From: Edaphochlamys debaryana
Taxonomy: Eukaryota > Chlorophyta > Chlorophyceae > Chlamydomonadales
Direction of reading: 5' to 3'
DNA: 64,000 nt
Assembly (NCBI GenBank): GCA_016858145.1
Contig: JAEHOE010000056.1
Span: 662,163 to 726,162 of the forward strand
Part shown: positions 60,232-64,000 of the stretch, in pieces
Layout: the number at the start of each line of letters is the position of its first letter
How positions within the stretch are numbered: position 1 is the stretch's first letter
The notes under the pieces: model-generated
Seen by the model: the letters and a program-made list of their open reading frames with translations, nothing else
The model's database searches: none
What the model was told of the DNA's origin: nothing
Position numbers and translations under genes: made by a program

Positions 60232-61367
60232 GCCATCAAGTGCTGTCCGATGTATTCGTGGGTCTCAAGAGAGGTTCAATCGCGACGCCCCAACTCGAGG
60301 CACGCGACAGCAGACGTTGGCACCGAGTAACGTCAGGTAGCAATGAGTGAAGCCGATGTGATAGCTACTGAGGTCTAGTGTGCCGTCAACGCGTAGAAGT
60401 CGAGGAGTTGCAGGCGACATCGCCGGTCAACCAGCTGTACCTGACACGCATGAGCCCTTCCTCCCAACGCCGCAGTAGCCTTCCACGCCCCTTTAGACCA
60501 GCACGCCAGGCCTAGTGGCTTGTGTAGCAATAGCCATCGCGTGAGGAGATACAAGTTTCGTCACAAGCGACAATCGCGTTGCGCACGGTGAGAACGCACC
60601 CAGCTTCTCGAGCGCAGTGGTATGCAGATGAGCACTTTACAGCCGCGGTTGAGGCGTCCTGGAGTTGAAACGTGCGCCAGACCGTAACAATCAACTGCTC
60701 TTCCGCGGCACCTGACGCCGCCCCACGCCGCGGCCAGGCCCCCGTGGCCCCCTGACCTGCAGGGGCGCTCCTTGAGGGCCTTGTCAAGGCCTGTTGCTGG
60801 TCCAAAGCCTGTTGGTGGGGGCTTCCGGCTGTGCGCAAGTGGGTGTGTCTCCAGCGGAGTTCTTCATTCTGGACCGTAGGGGTCAAAGAGCTCCCTCCTG
60901 CTGCCCACCTTCTTACCAGGAGCGCGCCGGCCGGGCGCCTGGCGGCTGCTCCCGTCCGCGCGAGTGGGGAAAGCCCGGGTGGTGTGGCACCAAGGAAGAG
61001 CGTCTGGGCGTGTATGAGTCAAGTGCGTGGCCACTTGGCGCTGACCCCCCCTTGCCCCTGCCCCCTCCCCCCAGGGACCCACGCGGCGCTGCCGCGGGTC
61101 TGCCCTCCTGCGTAGCCCACGCCGCTGCTCCGTCGCAGGGCACCACCTGAGGGCTGAGGGCTGAGGCCTTCCTTGAGGCGGGTCAACAGGAGCAAGGGCC
61201 GGCTTGCGTGGGGTGCACAGCAAAGCCGTGCCGGGAAGTGCCGGCTCTGTCCGGCCCTTCTCCATCCACACCCTCCCAGAGGCAGCTCACGCCAACACGC
61301 GCGCACACCACAAACCCACCACCTATCAACTTCGAGCTCGCTCCAAGGCAGCTCCTAGATACAGGAC
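60232..61367. other. Intergenic between divergent genes
   Basis: This contains the 5' flanks of the minus-strand alanine-rich gene and the plus-strand organelle-protein gene. A 124-codon minus-strand frame at 60512-60886 has several cysteines near its end but no further support. Confidence 0.5.
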
Positions 61368-62739
61368 ATGCTGGCGCGTGCGCTGGTGGGTGCGAGCCTC
61401 CGCCGTGCCACCGGCGCTGCGGCCCGCTGCTGCAGCTCGGCAGCGCGCGCCCTCGCCACACACCCCTCGCACGCGGCTGCTGCCCGGCCAGAACACGCTG
61501 CTCCGAAGGCGGCCTCAGAGCCCAGCTCGCGGCTGCTTCGCGCCGGCCTCGCGACGGCAGCTGCGCTCGGTGCGTGGGCGGTGGCCGGTCCCGAGGCGCG
61601 CGCGGATGCGGGGCCGAGGGACGGCCTGGAGCGCCTGGCCCTCCTCTGCGGCGCGGCGTTCCGGGAAGCGGGCTTCCCGACTGGGCGGCGCCTGCTGCTG
61701 TGAGTGGGCGGGGGGGGCGTGGGGAAGTGGGGTAGTGGCAGAAGGGGCGCCGACCTCGTTGGGGCAGGCTTGGCGACCCACACCCTTGCCAAGCTTGCCA
61801 GCCCTTGTGCCCCTTCACCCCCCTGCTTGCGTAGGGAGATCAAGGCCAAGGCCCGAAGCAGCGGCAGCTGGGAGCGTGCCTTCTTCCAGTCCCTCAAGGC
61901 CCAGGTCACCGCCGACCCCCGCCTGCTGGAGGGGCCCCTGGGGGACTCGGACCTGGCCCCCGCCCTGCGGCCCGGGGCCAAGCAGGAGCCGCCCGCGCCG
62001 GCGCCTTGGCCGTGGCTGGAGCAGGCCGGGGCCACTGGCGCAAGCGCGCCCACCGCCAAGGCGGGCCGGCGGGACGGACGCCTGAGCGTCAGTGAGGCGG
62101 CCACCGCCGGCGCCGTGCTGGGCGGCTTCGTGGGCGCAGCGGTGGGGCTGCCGCTGCTGATTTATCACGACTGCTTCGGACCGCCCGGGCTGGGCACGCA
62201 GAGGTTCCTGCTGACGACGGGTAGGGCTGGGGAGATAGGGGGGGAGGGGCAAGGGAGGAGATAGGGGGGGTGGGGCAACGGTGCTGGGGGCAAGGGGCAT
62301 GGGGCTGGGTCAAGCGGGGGCGTGAGGGCCGGCCGGCGGATGAAGCAGTGCTTCCCGAGCCCTCCGCCGCCTGTCACCCACCCGCAGTCACGCGGGCTCC
62401 GACTCCTCTCCGTGCTGCCCGCGCCGGCGCGGCAGTGGTACGGTAGCCTTGTGCTCGACCCAGTGACCCCAACGTGCCTTCCACACACACCTCATGACCC
62501 CCTCTCGCCCCTCCCCCGCAGCCACCGGCGTAGTGGCCGGCTCCGCCCTGGCCAGGGCGGCGGCGCAGCAGGAGTGGGAGCGGGTGTACCTGGAGCGGGC
62601 CCGTGCGCGGGGCTGGGCGGAGGCGGGGCGGCTGCGGGCGCTGGAGGGGACGCTGCGGCGGGCGCTGGCGGAGGCGGACCGGGCCACGGGGACCTGGCCC
62701 TGGGGCTGGCTGGTGCGGCTGGTGCCGGTGGCTGCTTGA
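61368..62739 (+). CDS. Probable mitochondrial (or plastid) small membrane protein, copy 1 of a tandem pair
   Basis: Three exons, 61368-61699, 61835-62220 and 62522-62739, join in frame to give 311 aa. The N-terminus (MLARALVGASLRRATGAAAR) is a typical Arg/Ala presequence, followed by a hydrophobic segment (AGLATAAALGAWAVAG) that suggests a two-part import signal. The central region has WERAFFQSLKAQVTADPRLL and EGPLGDSDL, then a glycine-spaced membrane segment (AGAVLGGFVGAAVGLPLLIY) and a C-terminal Arg-rich helical tail (QEWERVYLERARARGWAEAG). No family was recognised. The next gene is a paralogue with the same exon layout. Confidence 0.82.
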
Positions 62740-62973
62740 GGGCTGTGAGACGGCATGCAGGGGTGTTGTTGGGCTGTGGTGAGGGCCTGGAGGGACGGCT
62801 GAGCGGCAGAAAGTGCCGTGTGGTTCAGGGGTCGGCCAGGTCCTGGCCAGGTGAGGCAGAGCGGAAGCGGGCGGCAGGGCGCCTTCACACCAAGGCCCCT
62901 AGTCACAGGTCATGGGCATGTTGGGGCACCCTCGCTGCAAGCACGAGACCTTCTGTATAGGATTTGCTTTAAC

Positions 62974-64000
62974 ATGCTAGCGCGTGCCGTCGTCGGTACA
63001 AGCCTTCGCTGTGCTCAGGGCTTTGCTGGCCGTGCCGCCCGCGGTAGCCTTGCCGCGCGCACCCTTGCAGCATGCCCCTCCGTCGCGCAGCCATCCGCCT
63101 CAAAGGGAGCACAAACCAGAACGCTAGAAGCCTCAGCAGCCGGCAAGCAGCGCTTCTGGGCTGGCCTCGGAACAGCGGCAGCGCTCGGCGCGTGGGCGCT
63201 GGCCGCGCCAGGAGCCCTGGCAGAGGACGCAACCCCACAGGACCCCACAAGGCTTGAACGCCTCGGGTTCCTGTGCGAGGCTACGTTCCTTGACGCGGGC
63301 AACTCGGCCGGAGTCCGCCTTGTGAGGTGCGTGACCCGTGAAGAAAACTCCTCACTGGTCAGCCCCCCGCTCACTCATCACCGCAGCGGACTGCGGACTG
63401 CTGACCCGCTTACCCCTGTCCCCGCTTTCGCCGCTTGGTGTGACAGAAGCATCAAGGAGAAGGCTTGCATTGATCACAACTGGGAGCGCGCCTTCTTCCA
63501 GTCCCTCAGGGCCCAGGTCGCCGCTGACCCCCGCCTGCTGGAGGGGCCCCTGGGGGACTCGGACCTGGTCTGCCCCCCACCGAATCCGCACGTGCAGGAG
63601 GGTGCCAGCAATGCCCACGACTCCACGCCCAAGGCGGAATGGCAGGGCGGCCCCAGCATTTGGTCCGCATCTCTACAGGGAGCCGTCAGGGGCTTCTGCG
63701 CCGGTGCGGCCCTGGGCCTGGTCCCGCTGATCTACCACGACAACTACGGGCCGCATGGGGAGGGCACTCGAAAGTTCTTCCGGTTTGCAGGTGCGAGGCC
63801 AGAGGGTCCTGAGGTGGGAATGCGCTGCAGCTTTGACAGCAGGTCATGCCAGAAGGCACGCAGGGGTGTAACACCCTCTCTCTCGTGCCACTCCACTGCA
63901 GCGTTTGGCGCGCTGCTGGGACAAGCTGGAGGCGAGTTCAAGGCAAAAAAGGAGTGGATGCGTGCGTGCCTGGAGCGCTCCCGCGCGCGGGGCTGGGCGG
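62974..64000 (+). CDS. Paralogue of the preceding gene, copy 2, cut by the window edge
   Basis: Exons 62974-63326, 63447-63790 and 63902->64000 join in frame. The landmarks match copy 1: presequence MLARAVVGTSLRCAQ, hydrophobic AGLGTAAALGAWALAAP, NWERAFFQSLRAQVAADPRL, EGPLGDSDLV, AGAALGLVPLIYHDNYGP, and EWMRACLERSRARGW at the right edge. Intron positions and phases are the same as in copy 1. The gap from the copy 1 stop is 234 bp, so this is a tandem duplication. The last part of exon 3 and the stop lie outside the window. The function is unknown. Confidence 0.82.
   Translation, partial: MLARAVVGTSLRCAQGFAGRAARGSLAARTLAACPSVAQPSASKGAQTRTLEASAAGKQRFWAGLGTAAALGAWALAAPGALAEDATPQDPTRLERLGFLCEATFLDAGNSAGVRLVRCVTREENSSLVSPPLTHHRSGLRTADPLTPVPAFAAWCDRSIKEKACIDHNWERAFFQSLRAQVAADPRLLEGPLGDSDLVCPPPNPHVQEGASNAHDSTPKAEWQGGPSIWSASLQGAVRGFCAGAALGLVPLIYHDNYGPHGEGTRKFFRFAGARPEGPEVGMRCSFDSRSCQKARRGVTPSLSCHSTAAFGALLGQAGGEFKAKKEWMRACLERSRARGWA

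Noticed and set aside
60512..60886. 124-codon cysteine-containing minus-strand frame
   Set aside because: There is no signal peptide, splice support or recognised motif, and frames of this length are common by chance in GC-rich DNA.

Overview
The window looks like nuclear DNA of a green alga, most likely a chlorophycean (inference). It is very GC-rich, and its genes are cut by many short introns. I could join exons in frame over 20 or more introns in three genes. The families present (DM13/DOMON proteins, a receptor-like kinase, a CASTOR/POLLUX-type channel, MYND and F-box/ankyrin proteins, organelle-targeted membrane proteins) fit that group. There is no sign of operons, CRISPR, rRNA or tRNA.

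Left half (1-38.4 kb): two copies of one block, each holding a secreted DM13/DOMON gene followed by a receptor-like kinase gene, all on the minus strand. In block 1 (1-14 kb) the DM13/DOMON gene has grown to ten DM13 domains by tandem duplication of a ~1.12 kb, five-exon unit that adds exactly 125 codons. It runs off the left edge inside its DOMON domain. The kinase of block 1 is a decayed remnant (12.48-13.68 kb). In block 2 (18.58-38.4 kb) the DM13/DOMON gene is complete (31 exons, 1,387 aa: signal peptide, DM13, DOMON, cupredoxin-like module, seven DM13). Its kinase is also complete (22 exons, 1,747 aa: signal peptide, large ectodomain with jacalin-like segments, one membrane segment, protein kinase). 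The 14.0-18.5 kb stretch between the blocks holds no gene I can support.

Middle (39.4-55.1 kb): a truncated LINE-type retroelement end with a CTGT-repeat tail, a two-exon F-box/ankyrin-like gene, a 20-exon CASTOR/POLLUX-type channel gene with an organelle-type N-terminus, and a four-exon MYND-finger gene, all on the minus strand. Their introns contain minisatellites that lie next to splice sites and sometimes copy them. Several introns appear to use GC-AG ends.

Right end (55.6-64 kb): two alanine-rich genes with N-terminal hydrophobic segments on the minus strand (the first poorly resolved), then a tandem pair of plus-strand genes for small organelle-targeted membrane proteins. The second of the pair is cut by the right edge.

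Exon junctions were read by eye from splice consensus and frame. Nothing has been checked against transcripts or databases.
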